Below are positions 55,103 through 64,000 of a stretch of DNA of 64,000 nucleotides, in pieces; the first letter of the stretch is position 1; every line of letters starts with the position of its first letter. Below the pieces are notes generated by a model. It had not been told where the DNA came from. It saw nothing but the letters and a program-made list of their open reading frames with translations, and made no database searches. The DNA comes from a gamma proteobacterium symbiont of Ctena orbiculata (GTDB lineage: Bacteria; Pseudomonadota; Gammaproteobacteria; Chromatiales; Chromatiaceae), in NCBI GenBank assembly GCA_003058525.1, contig QBVD01000032.1, positions 49,465-113,464 of the forward strand, given 5' to 3'. The position numbers and the translations under genes are program-made.

Positions 55103-55543
55103 CTAACCGGTCTCATCGCAGGACCATGATTTAACCGAGCATCCAACTATGTTGGAAAATCCGGACAAGGTCGGGGGCTTTTTGCAATAGAAGAGATGCG
55201 AATCGCAGCTGCAGTCGCTGCAGCCGAAACCGTGGACCGGTTCTGTATTGCCCCAAGTTGCCAGCGCCTTTGCCCATCGGTGCTCAAGGCGAGTCTGCCT
55301 CTGGCTGTACCAGACCGAATCAAGTGCTGCTATCTCACGCAGATAGTCGATATGCCAATGCTTCGACTTCATTTTCCGGCAATGTCTCGAGACCCGCGCC
55401 AGCACACCGCCAGGCCCGAATGCACTGCCAACGTAGATATAGCAGCCGGGTCTTATGTCGATGGCGCCCCAACGTCCCACCTGCACAACAGTACCCGTAT
55501 CTACCTGCAGCACCAGGCCATAGGTCCCGGGTTTTGCGTTCAT
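55103..55543 (-). CDS. GIY-YIG nuclease family protein (DUF123)
   Basis: 146 residues. GIY-YIG-like strands appear as GTYGLVLQ and GCYIYVGSAFGPGG, followed by ARVSRHCR (Arg) and the DUF123 pattern KHWHIDYLR and LEHRWAKAL. GFGCSDCSCDSHLF supplies clustered cysteines. DUF123 domains occur alone or fused to endonuclease III and are presumed DNA-repair related, without proven activity. Convergent with the cnoX-like gene. Confidence 0.85.
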   Translation of the reverse strand: MNAKPGTYGLVLQVDTGTVVQVGRWGAIDIRPGCYIYVGSAFGPGGVLARVSRHCRKMKSKHWHIDYLREIAALDSVWYSQRQTRLEHRWAKALATWGNTEPVHGFGCSDCSCDSHLFYCKKPPTLSGFSNIVGCSVKSWSCDETG

Positions 55544-55558
55544 TCAAACTTGCCGGCG

Positions 55559-55999
55559 TTATTTCCGGTTATGCGTCGGAACAACAAGGATCGGGCATTT
55601 TGCCGCATGAAGAACTCCTTCCGTAACACTCCCCATAAGCAGATGATACATGGCGCCTCGCCCATGAGATCCTATGACAATCATATCCACATCAAGCCTG
55701 GAGGCCTCGTGCAGAATGGTTTCAACCGTTGATCCCTGGAAAAGAAGTGCAGTTGCGTCAATGCCATTCCCACGCATACGTTCGGCGATCTCTTGTAGCT
55801 GTCTGTGTTGGTCGTGGAATTTCTGTGAAAGCGTATCTCGAACCGATTGCGGCCCCACATCGTACCCAACAAAGTCAGGTTCCGGCTCTGCAACATGCAA
55901 TAGCCATAGTTTTGCGAGCAGCGCAATTGCTAACTCTTCTGCCTTTTCCACTATATTCGCCGTCGATTCAGAAAGATCAACAACCGCCAGGATCTTCAT
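55559..55999 (-). CDS. Universal stress protein (UspA family)
   Basis: 146 residues, single Usp domain. It starts with MKILAVVDLSE, and the C-terminal ATP-binding loop is IGSHGRGAMYHLLMGSVTEGVL, the G-2x-G-9x-G-S/T pattern of ATP-binding members. Immediately downstream of it is the DUF123 gene. Role in stress survival is a family-level statement. Confidence 0.92.
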   Translation of the reverse strand: MKILAVVDLSESTANIVEKAEELAIALLAKLWLLHVAEPEPDFVGYDVGPQSVRDTLSQKFHDQHRQLQEIAERMRGNGIDATALLFQGSTVETILHEASRLDVDMIVIGSHGRGAMYHLLMGSVTEGVLHAAKCPILVVPTHNRK

Positions 56000-56164
56000 G
56001 TATTGCCTCCGTCAGCCAAACTTTCAGGTAATGTAGGTCATATCCGCCCATAAATATGACTATTCGATTTCTTGTTTGCGTAACAGTCCCCGATCTTGGC
56101 ATCAATAACTGATGATCATTCAATCACATCAACTTATGTAAACAGTCATTTCCGTAACACTTCC

Positions 56165-57223
56165 TTATGAAGTCTGGCTATGGATAGTGTGCTTATTTCT
56201 CAACAGTGCTTTTAATAGACTCTCGACTTGATTTTTGAATTTTGATCTGTTCCTCTCCCAACCAATGAAGTCAATAGCGTAACGTGATGTCAAAAACGAT
56301 GCCCTCTCACTTTCCCATTCAAAGAGATAGTCATCCAATTTCACAGGAATTATGACAGATTCGTCAGTTTTATTCCGCCTCCATAGATTTTCCTCTTTCT
56401 CTATTGCCTTATCTAGTTCTCTACTTACCCAAATACTCTCCGACAATGATGACTTTGAACAGCACAAGATAATCCTTTCACCAAACCTAATTCCTTCATG
56501 TACTCCTTTTAGAATACTTTGACCGCCAATCATCTCATGCTCATCAAACCAGCACTTGACACCATAGGATGTTAGCGCGTCATAAAGATTTTTTGCGAAC
56601 TGATGATCGAAATGTGAATAACTGATAAAACATGACATGTATTCCCGGGGTTTCTCGATACAAGTCGACATGTACTTTATTAACTCTTCCGGTACACCGC
56701 ACTTCTGCAAAAACTCATGATTGTAACTACCTGATGCCAACATTGTCTTAACAGTCCTATGATCGATAATAGATGGCCCTCCATGACGGCAACTGTTTAG
56801 CCCAACAGCTCCCGTCAACACAACAGCACCGAGGTTTGTTTGCCAGAACACTGCATCAGTCAGATCCACATTAATCAAAAAAGCGCCATTAAAATTCGTC
56901 TCCGCTAAATTAGAACCTTTTAATGATGATTGACTCAGATCAGAAAATAAAAAATTTGCACCTTTACAATCAGCTCCATCAAATTTGCATTGATTCAAAA
57001 TCGAACTTGAAAAGTTACTGTCTTTGAGATTCGCATTTGCAAAATTCGAATTACTGGCATTCGTTCCTCGAAAATTACAGCCTGACAGATCATATCCTGC
57101 ATAATCACCAATAGTTAATTGTGAATATGACAAGTCAGGTATTATATGTCTTTGTTCCAATCTCCATTTATTCCAGAAGGATTTTCCTTTTTTAAGTATT
57201 CCGACATGACTTCTTATTGCCAT
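56165..57223 (-). CDS. Pentapeptide-repeat protein with C-terminal TIR domain
   Basis: 352 residues, with AAGGA 6 bases before the ATG. Residues ~40-135 hold about 16 pentapeptide repeats (A/S-N/D-F/L-x-x, such as SNFAN, ANLKD, SNFSS), a right-handed beta solenoid. After a helical linker a TIR domain starts at ~196 (CFISYSHFD), with CWFDEHEMIGGQ and WVSREL containing Glu269, the position of the catalytic glutamate in NADase TIRs. It is a stand-alone gene, AT-rich relative to its neighbours and flanked by a dispersed repeat. It may act in defence or cell suicide, or simply in protein interaction; no partner gene is evident. Confidence 0.85.
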   Translation of the reverse strand: MAIRSHVGILKKGKSFWNKWRLEQRHIIPDLSYSQLTIGDYAGYDLSGCNFRGTNASNSNFANANLKDSNFSSSILNQCKFDGADCKGANFLFSDLSQSSLKGSNLAETNFNGAFLINVDLTDAVFWQTNLGAVVLTGAVGLNSCRHGGPSIIDHRTVKTMLASGSYNHEFLQKCGVPEELIKYMSTCIEKPREYMSCFISYSHFDHQFAKNLYDALTSYGVKCWFDEHEMIGGQSILKGVHEGIRFGERIILCCSKSSLSESIWVSRELDKAIEKEENLWRRNKTDESVIIPVKLDDYLFEWESERASFLTSRYAIDFIGWERNRSKFKNQVESLLKALLRNKHTIHSQTS

Positions 57224-57557
57224 ACTAAATCCTTGGAAAATTTCATAACCTTACAGCTCAGTCTGACAACTAAATCACCATATCCTGCAGGTACTCAGAT
57301 TGATGTATATGAATCCTGCATCAATTAGATGCAAACAGTATTAGGGCCTGTTAACACTAGTCCAATTGGCCCTAAGTGTAATCAGACGTATTACGCGTTG
57401 TAAAAAAATATAGGCGCGACAACATCACCAACTCCAAATTGCACCATACTTCACAGATTTTGCACAATCAGTATACGGCTTGAATTACAGCCTTCAACAA
57501 TATCGCACTCAGGTTTATAAGTTTTAGACACCGTGTACGGCTTTATTACAATTTACA
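57224..57557. other. 334-bp intergenic region with one dispersed repeat
   Basis: Gap between tilS and the pentapeptide/TIR gene. It contains only the repeat copy at 57344-57366. The remainder is AT-rich with no frame, RNA or clear terminator that I recognise. Confidence 0.5.
57344..57366. repeat. dispersed GCCTGTTAACACT-type repeat, copy 4
   Basis: GGGCCTGTTAACACTAGTCC followed by AAT, in the gap between the TIR gene and tilS. Confidence 0.55.
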
Positions 57558-58895
57558 TTAAAGCCAATTCGATTCACTTTCCCATTCAATGACAACTGTT
57601 TGCTCTCCGGGATGAACATGTGTCGTATTACAGATACAACGCCCCGGTATTACCGTCAGTTCCCCATCCAAATAGACTAGCGGTATATATTCACGTTCCC
57701 AAGGCGGCACCCCCCACTCCTGGAACAACTTTTTTAGAGATCGGTGACCGGGCCGTCCAGATACCTTGCACCGCTCGCCACCCCGGCGAAAACGCACTTC
57801 AACTTCACCTTGTCGCCAACGAGCCGCTGAGATCCCATCTTCACCGGGTCTGGCAATCAACCGGCCCAGACCTTCCGGCAAGACCAGCTCGTCACCATTG
57901 GACCAGATCAGGGGCTGGTTGGGGAGGTCTATAACTCGGGCGCGACAGAGATAAAGCCGGTCGCGATAACGACGCACCTCCCAATCCTCCCAGGTAATCA
58001 GCGGCGCTGCATCGATACGACCATGCACAGCCTCGCGCTCGATGCGGGCAAGTTTTTTCGAACTGGGCAGGGGTGCGCCTGTGGCGCTGACCCAGTGACG
58101 CAACAGATTTCTGAGTCGAACGGAATTTAATTGCTTCAATGCCGCGATTGAAAGGGTATCGCCATCTTTTGAGCGGGCCTTGGCCAGGTCTTCCTCCGCC
58201 TCTTCTCTCACCAGCATCAATAGTTCACCGCTAAAGCGAGCCGCCCTTGACAGGGTAGTGGCGGCTGCCGGCCAGCGGGAACGGAGTAATGGCATGACCT
58301 GGTGGCGAATGAAGTTTCGATCGAAACGCTGGTCCCTGTTCGAGGGATCCTCCTGCCAGCTTAGATTATGATGTCCGGCATACGCTTCCAACGACTCGCG
58401 GGAAAATGTCAGCAGCGGCCGTGCCAGCCAACCGGGGCCGAAGTGGGTCAGGGGCGGCATCGAAGCAAGCCCGGCGGGGCCGCTGCCACGCATCAGTTGT
58501 AACAGGAGTGTCTCCGCCTGATCGTCAAGGTGCTGGGCCGTCAGCAACAGGTCCCCCTCCCCCATCTGTTCCGCCATTGCCCGGTAGCGGGCCTCCCTGG
58601 CCACTGCCTCCAAACTTTCACCACTGTTCACGTTGAGCGTCAACCGGATGGTCTCCAGAGGAATGTCATAGCCCTGGCACAATCTTTCACAGTGGGTTTG
58701 CCAGCTATCGGCCTGGCGCTGCAGTCCATGGTGGACATGGATTGCATGAAGGTCATAGGGGAGCTGGGACCTGAGCTCAGCGAGCAGATTGAGCAGAACG
58801 CAGGAATCGAGTCCGCCACTGAGGGCAATATGGCAACAGGATGCGCCTGGCAGTTGCCTGAGTATCTCAAACAGCCGTGCGGCCGTGAGGTTCAC
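57558..58895 (-). CDS. tilS: tRNA(Ile)-lysidine synthase
   Basis: Adds lysine to C34 of tRNA-Ile(CAU), essential for AUA decoding. 445 residues from a GTG start with AGGAA 8 bases upstream. The P-loop-like PP motif is LSGGLDSCVLL near residue 24; HVHHGLQRQAD and TAQHLDDQAETLLLQL are conserved. The C-terminal TilS domain ends with the KLFQEWGVPPWERE pattern. It lies 15 bases after accA. Confidence 0.96.
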   Translation of the reverse strand: MNLTAARLFEILRQLPGASCCHIALSGGLDSCVLLNLLAELRSQLPYDLHAIHVHHGLQRQADSWQTHCERLCQGYDIPLETIRLTLNVNSGESLEAVAREARYRAMAEQMGEGDLLLTAQHLDDQAETLLLQLMRGSGPAGLASMPPLTHFGPGWLARPLLTFSRESLEAYAGHHNLSWQEDPSNRDQRFDRNFIRHQVMPLLRSRWPAAATTLSRAARFSGELLMLVREEAEEDLAKARSKDGDTLSIAALKQLNSVRLRNLLRHWVSATGAPLPSSKKLARIEREAVHGRIDAAPLITWEDWEVRRYRDRLYLCRARVIDLPNQPLIWSNGDELVLPEGLGRLIARPGEDGISAARWRQGEVEVRFRRGGERCKVSGRPGHRSLKKLFQEWGVPPWEREYIPLVYLDGELTVIPGRCICNTTHVHPGEQTVVIEWESESNWL

Positions 58896-58910
58896 AAGGC
58901 ATTCCTACAG

Positions 58911-59870
58911 TCAGTCTCCGGAAAACTGGCCATACTGCATGAGCCGCTGATAACGGGTGTCGAGCAGTTTGTCGATGGCCATGCTGGTGATGTTGTCCAT
59001 CCCTTCCACCAGTGCATGTTTGAGGTTCTTGGCCATTGTTTCGATGTCGCGATGGGCACCGCCCAAGGGTTCCGGCACGATCTCGTCGATCAGCCCCAAC
59101 TCCTTGAGCCGGTCCGAGGTGATCGCCATGGCTTCGGCGGCCAGAGGCGCCTTTTCCGCACTCTTCCAGAGAATCGAGGCGCATCCCTCGGGGGAGATCA
59201 CCGAGTAGGTGCTGTATTGCAGCATCAGGATGCGGTCGCCGACACCGACCGCCAGTGCGCCACCGGATCCACCCTCCCCGATCACAGTACAGATGATCGG
59301 TGTACGCAGACCCGACATCACTTTGAGATTGCGGGCAATGGCCTCGCTCTGCCCCCGCTCTTCGGCGCCGACACCGGGATAGGCGCCCGGGGTGTCGATG
59401 AAGGTCATGATAGGCAGCTTGAAACGCTCCGCCAGTTCCATCAGACGCAATGCCTTGCGATAACCCTCGGGACGGGGCATGCCAAAGTTACGAAAGAGTT
59501 TGTCCTTGGTGTCTCTGCCCTTCTGATGGCCGATCACCATCACCGGACGCCCTTCGAGGCGCGCCACACCACCAACAATGGCATGATCGTCGGCAAAGGC
59601 CCGGTCACCGTGCAGCTCATGGAACTCATCGAAGATGCGGTCGATATAGTCGAGCACATAGGGCCGCTGGGGATGACGCGACAGTTGCGAGATATCCCAC
59701 GGCTTGAGATTGGAGAAGATCGATTCGGTCAACGTCTGACACTTGTTCTCCAGCCGGGCGATCTCATCCTGGATGTTGATCTCGTTGTCGGTACCGACCA
59801 GGCGGAGCTCTTCGATCTTCGCTTCGAGTTCGGCGATAGGTTGTTCAAATTCTAGAAAATTCAGATCCAT
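58911..59870 (-). CDS. accA: Acetyl-CoA carboxylase carboxyltransferase subunit alpha
   Basis: 319 residues, standard AccA. It transfers CO2 from biotin to acetyl-CoA with AccD in fatty acid synthesis. Conserved: [18 protein letters not shown] at the N terminus, [36 protein letters not shown] and the oxyanion loop [10 protein letters not shown]. Located between dnaE and tilS, the usual gammaproteobacterial order. Confidence 0.97.
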   Translation of the reverse strand: MDLNFLEFEQPIAELEAKIEELRLVGTDNEINIQDEIARLENKCQTLTESIFSNLKPWDISQLSRHPQRPYVLDYIDRIFDEFHELHGDRAFADDHAIVGGVARLEGRPVMVIGHQKGRDTKDKLFRNFGMPRPEGYRKALRLMELAERFKLPIMTFIDTPGAYPGVGAEERGQSEAIARNLKVMSGLRTPIICTVIGEGGSGGALAVGVGDRILMLQYSTYSVISPEGCASILWKSAEKAPLAAEAMAITSDRLKELGLIDEIVPEPLGGAHRDIETMAKNLKHALVEGMDNITSMAIDKLLDTRYQRLMQYGQFSGD

Positions 59871-59962
59871 ACACGAAATATACCGGATTCATATTAGTTA
59901 GGACAGCCTCAGATTGTGGAAACAGCGAACATCGCAGGCTACAACCAAGTGCAACAGTGTTT

Positions 59963-60126
59963 GAGCCTGTTAACACTCATCCAATCGGTCCTGTTGCACC
60001 TGAAAAAGCGCCGATCAAGGCGCGAGGAGAGAAGTTTGGTGATTTCAAATGAACGACGAGCAACGCCAAGTAGCGCTTTTTCGGGCATAACCCCCCAAGG
60101 TCTATTGGATGAGGGTTAACAGGCCT
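59963..60126. mobile_element. MITE-like element with 21-bp terminal inverted repeats
   Basis: GCCTGTTAACACTCATCC... at 59965-59985 and its inverse at 60104-60124 differ at one position over 21 bp. Inside, GAAAAAGCGC and GCGCTTTTTC (60002-60011, 60073-60082) form a second nested inverted pair. No coding frame. It sits between accA and dnaE, 6 bases after the dnaE stop. Its terminus recurs singly at four other sites in this window. Confidence 0.75.
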
Positions 60127-60130
60127 TAAA

Positions 60131-63100
60131 TCAGTGGGCTGCCTGTCGACTGCCCACAGCGCTGCCCGATTGCTGAGAGTGACGGTAAGCGACTCGCACC
60201 GAACCGGGGCCTAAGAACTGTTCAAGCCGGCGCAATAGCTCATCGGAGGGGGTAACCTGCCACTCCTTGCCCAGTTGGATGTCGCCACAGGCATCATTTG
60301 TCTGGTAGTGCAGCCGTATCCCGGTGGTCCCCCCACGGAAGGGAGAAAGAATCTGTTGCAACTGCTCGCTGAACCCGGCCACCTGGAGACCGTTGCGCGA
60401 GACTCTGACGTTCAGCAGACCGGCATAGTGTGACCGTGCCTGCTCGAAGGTCAGCAGATTGTCGGCACGGATGCTGAGTCCGCCGCGGAATTCATCGTAG
60501 TTCAGGCTGCCCGAAACCACCAGTATATTATCCGCAGCGATCAGATCCCGATGCTGTTCATAGACTTCGCTGAAGAGGGTACATTCGATACGTCCGCTAC
60601 GATCGTCCAATACCAGGGTACCCATGCGACCCCGTTGGGTCTGCCGGTGGCTGGCGCTGACTACCAGACCTGTCACCACCACCGGTACACCGCGACGTCG
60701 TTGACCCGGTTGCGGCGTTCCATCGAGGCTGAGATCGCCGATACGGCTGCTGCTGATATGGCTCAGCTCCTCTGCATAGCGGTCGATGGGATGGCCGGTA
60801 AGGTAGAGACCGAGGGTCTCTTTTTCACCCTGCAGGCGCTGCTGCTCCTCCCATTCATCCACATCCTTGGGTATCACCTGGGCATGGCTGGCCTCCTCCG
60901 GTTGCGGATCTCCCATACCGAAGAGGTCGTTCTGACCCACTGCCTGCATAGCGCTGTGCTGTTCGGCCAGCTTCAACGCCAGCGGCAGCTGCATCATCAG
61001 AGTGGCGCGATTGGCACCGAGCCCGTCGAGAGCGCCGGCACGGATCAGCGACTCGATTACCCGCCGGTTGACCTTGCGCAGATCGATACGGCGACAGAAT
61101 TCGAAGATATCCTGGTAGGGACCGTTGCTGTTGCGTTCATCGATCACCGCCTCGATGGCTGCCTCACCCACCCCCTTGATGGCACCGAGACCATAGACCA
61201 CGGTCTTTTTATCGGTAGCGGTAAACTTATACTCCGACAGGTTGACCTGGGGCGCCTCGACCCTGAGCCGCATGCGCCGACACTCTTCGATCAACGACAC
61301 CACCTTGTCGGTATTGTCCATGTCGGCGGAGCAGACCGCGGCCATGAAGGCAGCTGGATAGTGCGCCTTCAGCCACATGGTCTGGTAGGAGACCAAAGCA
61401 TAGGCGGCGGAGTGGGATTTATTGAAACCGTACCCGGCAAACTTCTCCATCAGGTCGAAGATATAGGTAGCGGTCTCCTCCTCAACCCCCCGCTCCACGG
61501 CGCCCTTGCGAAAGATCTCACCCTGTTTCGCCATCTCCTCCGGCTTCTTCTTGCCCATGGCCCGGCGCAGCAGATCCGCTCCCCCAAGGGAATAGCCCGC
61601 CAACACCTGGGCGATCTGCATGACCTGTTCCTGATAAAGAATGACGCCGTAGGTCGGTTTCAGGATCGGTTCCAGATCCGGGTGCGGGTAGGAGACCTTG
61701 GCCCGGCCATGTTTACGGTTGATGAAGTCGTCCACCATGCCTGATTGCAGGGGACCCGGGCGAAATAGCGCCACCAGGGCGGTGATATCCTCGAAGCAAT
61801 CGGGTTGGAGCTTTTTGATCAGCTCCTTCATACCGCGGGATTCCAACTGGAATACGGCTGTGGTCTCGGCACTCTTGAGTAATTTGAAGGAAACCTCGTC
61901 ATCCATGGCAATGGCATTGATTTCGACCGGCTCCTCGCCCTGCCTGGCGCGTTCCCCATTCACCGTCTTCAATGCCCAGTCGACAATGGTCAGGGTGCGC
62001 AGACCGAGAAAATCGAATTTCACCAGGCCGACCTTCTCCACATCATCCTTATCGAACTGGGTAACCAGTCCCTCTCCGTTGGCCTCACAGTAGAGGGGTG
62101 TGAAATCGGTCAACAACCCGGGCGAGATGACCACGCCGCCGGCATGCTTGCCCGCATTCCTGGCGCAACCCTCCAGCTTCTTCGCCATGTCGATGAGTTC
62201 ACTCACCTCATCATCGCTGGCGTAGGCCTGTTTCAGATCGTCGCTCTCCACCAGCGCCTTGTCGAGGGTCATGCCGATCTCGAAGGGGATCATCTTCGCC
62301 ACCCGGTCGGTGAAGCCGTAGGGATGGCCCAGCACCCGGCCCACGTCACGCACCACCGCCTTGGCCGCCATTGAACCGTAGGTAATGATTTGGGATACCG
62401 AATCGCGTCCATAGCGTTGGGCCACGTAATCGATCACCTGATCGCGTTTATCCATGCAGAAATCGACATCGAAATCGGGCATGGAGACACGCTCCGGATT
62501 GAGAAAGCGCTCAAACAGCAGCTCGTGCTCGATGGGATCGAGATCGGTGATCTTCAGGGCATAGGCGACCAGCGAACCCGCACCCGAGCCACGACCGGGG
62601 CCCACCGGAATGTCATTGTCCTTGGCCCAACGGATAAAGTCGGCAACGATAAGAAAGTAGCCGGGAAAACCCATTGTGTTGATGACATCCAGCTCCACCT
62701 GCAGACGATCGTCGTAGATCTTTCTCTGTTGTGGAAAGTCGGCGCACTGGGTATCGAAGGTGGAGTGCAGCCGCCACTCCAGCCCCTTACGGGATTCGGC
62801 CGCCAGAAACTCCTCGATGGTCATTCCCTCGGGAATGGGAAAATCGGGGAGATAGTTTTTACCCAAAGTCAGTTCGATGGTACAGCGTTTGGCGATTTCC
62901 ACCGTATTCTGCAGCGCCTCCGGAATATCGGAAAACAGCTCCGCCATCTCTTCCGGGGTACGAAGATATTGCTGCTGGCCGTAATTTCTCGGCCGTCTCG
63001 GATCATCGAGGGTGCGGCCCTCATGAATACAGACCCGCACCTCGTGGGCATCGAAATCCTCCGCTTGCAGGAAATGCACATCATTGGTGGCCACCACGGG

Positions 63101-63679
63101 AACACCGTAATCGGCTGCCAGGACGACACTGTCATGCAGACAGCGTTCCTCATCGTCACGGCCTGTGCGATGCAGCTCCAGATAATAGCGGTCACCAAAC
63201 AGCTCCAACCATTGACTGAGCAGCCGCTCCGCCTCTGCCTGGTTGCCGGCCAGCAGGGCACGGCCCACATCCCCCTGGCGACCCGCGGAGAGGGCTATCA
63301 GCCCATCCGTGTTGCCATTCAGCCATTCCCGCTCCATCAATGGACGCCCAAGGTGCTGGCCCTCTCGGTAGCTGCGTGATACCAGACGCGTCAGATTCAT
63401 GTAGCCCGCCTGGTTCTGCACCAACAACACCAGACGGAAGGGTGTATTGATATCCTCAGGATTGCGAATCCAGGCGTCGACACCGGCAATCGGTTTGATC
63501 CCGGCGGCCAGGGCGGCCTGATAAAATCGAACAAGAGCGAAGAGGTTTGACTGATCGGTCAGGGCCACTGCCGGCATTCCTGTCTCGGCCACCTGTTTGA
63601 CCAGGGGTTTGACACGTACCAGGCCATCTACCAGTGAGTACTCGGAGTGAACGCGAAGATGAACAAAGGGGGCTTCCAT
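60131..63679 (-). CDS. dnaE: DNA polymerase III subunit alpha
   Basis: 1182 residues, the replicative polymerase. Features: N-terminal PHP domain (FVHLRVHSEYSLVDGLV), the palm with the catalytic acidic motif MPDFDVDFCMDKR (~400) and GPGRGSGAGS, fingers region GYGFNKSHSAAYA, tandem HhH and the C-terminal OB fold (RMGTLVLDDRSGRIECTLF). Length matches proteobacterial DnaE1. A small element lies just downstream and an IS21-family end just upstream. Confidence 0.98.
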   Translation of the reverse strand: MEAPFVHLRVHSEYSLVDGLVRVKPLVKQVAETGMPAVALTDQSNLFALVRFYQAALAAGIKPIAGVDAWIRNPEDINTPFRLVLLVQNQAGYMNLTRLVSRSYREGQHLGRPLMEREWLNGNTDGLIALSAGRQGDVGRALLAGNQAEAERLLSQWLELFGDRYYLELHRTGRDDEERCLHDSVVLAADYGVPVVATNDVHFLQAEDFDAHEVRVCIHEGRTLDDPRRPRNYGQQQYLRTPEEMAELFSDIPEALQNTVEIAKRCTIELTLGKNYLPDFPIPEGMTIEEFLAAESRKGLEWRLHSTFDTQCADFPQQRKIYDDRLQVELDVINTMGFPGYFLIVADFIRWAKDNDIPVGPGRGSGAGSLVAYALKITDLDPIEHELLFERFLNPERVSMPDFDVDFCMDKRDQVIDYVAQRYGRDSVSQIITYGSMAAKAVVRDVGRVLGHPYGFTDRVAKMIPFEIGMTLDKALVESDDLKQAYASDDEVSELIDMAKKLEGCARNAGKHAGGVVISPGLLTDFTPLYCEANGEGLVTQFDKDDVEKVGLVKFDFLGLRTLTIVDWALKTVNGERARQGEEPVEINAIAMDDEVSFKLLKSAETTAVFQLESRGMKELIKKLQPDCFEDITALVALFRPGPLQSGMVDDFINRKHGRAKVSYPHPDLEPILKPTYGVILYQEQVMQIAQVLAGYSLGGADLLRRAMGKKKPEEMAKQGEIFRKGAVERGVEEETATYIFDLMEKFAGYGFNKSHSAAYALVSYQTMWLKAHYPAAFMAAVCSADMDNTDKVVSLIEECRRMRLRVEAPQVNLSEYKFTATDKKTVVYGLGAIKGVGEAAIEAVIDERNSNGPYQDIFEFCRRIDLRKVNRRVIESLIRAGALDGLGANRATLMMQLPLALKLAEQHSAMQAVGQNDLFGMGDPQPEEASHAQVIPKDVDEWEEQQRLQGEKETLGLYLTGHPIDRYAEELSHISSSRIGDLSLDGTPQPGQRRRGVPVVVTGLVVSASHRQTQRGRMGTLVLDDRSGRIECTLFSEVYEQHRDLIAADNILVVSGSLNYDEFRGGLSIRADNLLTFEQARSHYAGLLNVRVSRNGLQVAGFSEQLQQILSPFRGGTTGIRLHYQTNDACGDIQLGKEWQVTPSDELLRRLEQFLGPGSVRVAYRHSQQSGSAVGSRQAAH

Positions 63680-63756
63680 AGCTGCCTATTCTACCCCGAA
63701 ATGGCCTCAGGTCATGAGTCCGGATTCAGATTTTTGATTGATCCGATATGCTGCGT

Positions 63757-64000
63757 ATTCTGCTGATCATGAACGCTGATTCTGGTGATCGTGAACACCT
63801 TCCCTGACCACGCATTGGGTTCAGTGTCTTTTTAACTCAGGTGTTCACGATCAGTCAATTTCTGATTGTAATTTCCGCATGGATTCTCCTTTCAGCTTGA
63901 TTCGATGAGCGTTGTGCATGAGGCGATCCAATATGGCATCCGCCAGAGTGTTATCCCCAATGGATTGGTACCATTGATCCGTTGGTAACTGGCTGATGAT
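63757..64000 (-). mobile_element. IS21-family insertion sequence, istB-proximal end (partial)
   Basis: The istB-like 3' end (63851-64000) is followed by repeated terminal motifs: TGATCATGAACGCTGATT (63764 on), TGATCGTGAACACC (63786 on) and an inverted copy at 63839-63853. Multiple short repeats at the ends are a known IS21-family feature. The element continues beyond the window. It lies ~80 bp upstream of dnaE, so its end may affect dnaE expression. Confidence 0.7.
63851..64000 (-). CDS. istB: IS21-family transposition helper ATPase IstB (C-terminal end)
   Basis: Reverse-strand translation from the window edge reads [20 protein letters not shown], then [20 protein letters not shown], then MRK, the characteristic IstB C terminus, ending in TGA at 63851. 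Only the last ~49 residues are inside the window, so the Walker motifs cannot be checked. Confidence 0.85.
   Translation of the reverse strand: MISQLPTDQWYQSIGDNTLADAILDRLMHNAHRIKLKGESMRKLQSEID

Noticed and set aside
60551..63379. Plus-strand frames of 397 and 329 codons opposite dnaE
   Set aside because: Shadows of the conserved dnaE reading frame without domains or ribosome sites.

Overview
The window reads as chromosome of a gammaproteobacterium. The block carA-carB-greA-yhbY-rlmE-ftsH-folP-glmM-tpiA-secG-tRNA-Leu(GAG) is the classic gammaproteobacterial neighbourhood. Here it is followed by nuoABCD and accompanied by dnaE-accA-tilS, DUF2058 and a full Rnf set. A 2-oxoacid:ferredoxin oxidoreductase fused by operon to Rnf suggests an anaerobic or microaerophilic, possibly sulfur-oxidising or diazotrophic lineage (Chromatiales-like). 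That placement is inference; no rRNA is present.

Layout. 1-2129: 5' part of a nuo operon (nuoA-D, minus strand) with a good sigma70 promoter. 2284-15072: the conserved housekeeping block, all minus strand except yhbY. It is interrupted three times by units with ~30-bp terminal inverted repeats of the type GCAAATGGACGC. One unit carries a frameshifted GxxExxY gene; the other two carry no gene. carA has its own promoter and a terminator-like hairpin in its leader. 15222-15862: a VapBC-type toxin-antitoxin pair. 16049-31477: a type I secretion locus, reading hlyB-like ABC exporter, hlyD-like adaptor (one-base frameshift), two unknown genes, then a 3145-residue RTX protein with an N-terminal lipase-like domain. 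31542-32461: a Nudix hydrolase and a short inverted repeat pair.

32462-48261: a ~15-kb operon reading korA-korB-(839-aa protein)-rnfB-(1526-aa PFOR-like protein)-rnfC-rnfD-rnfG-rnfE-rnfA-(58-aa Cys-rich membrane peptide), most genes overlapping or nearly touching. KorAB keeps its thiamine-diphosphate site. The 1526-aa and 839-aa proteins look like PFOR derivatives whose thiamine site has decayed while iron-sulfur motifs remain. I infer a dedicated route for electrons between 2-oxoacids, ferredoxin and NADH through membrane-bound Rnf. This is the most interesting candidate for an undescribed system.

48369-64000: DUF2058, a CHAD protein, and a three-gene unit (PPP-type phosphatase, GHKL-type ATPase, second metallophosphoesterase) that looks like a signalling cassette. 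Then follow two thioredoxin-fold genes (trxC, cnoX-like), a DUF123 GIY-YIG gene, a universal stress protein, and a pentapeptide-repeat/TIR protein. The stretch ends with tilS, accA, a small MITE-like element, dnaE and the end of an IS21-family element. Several partial copies of the MITE terminus are scattered through the window.
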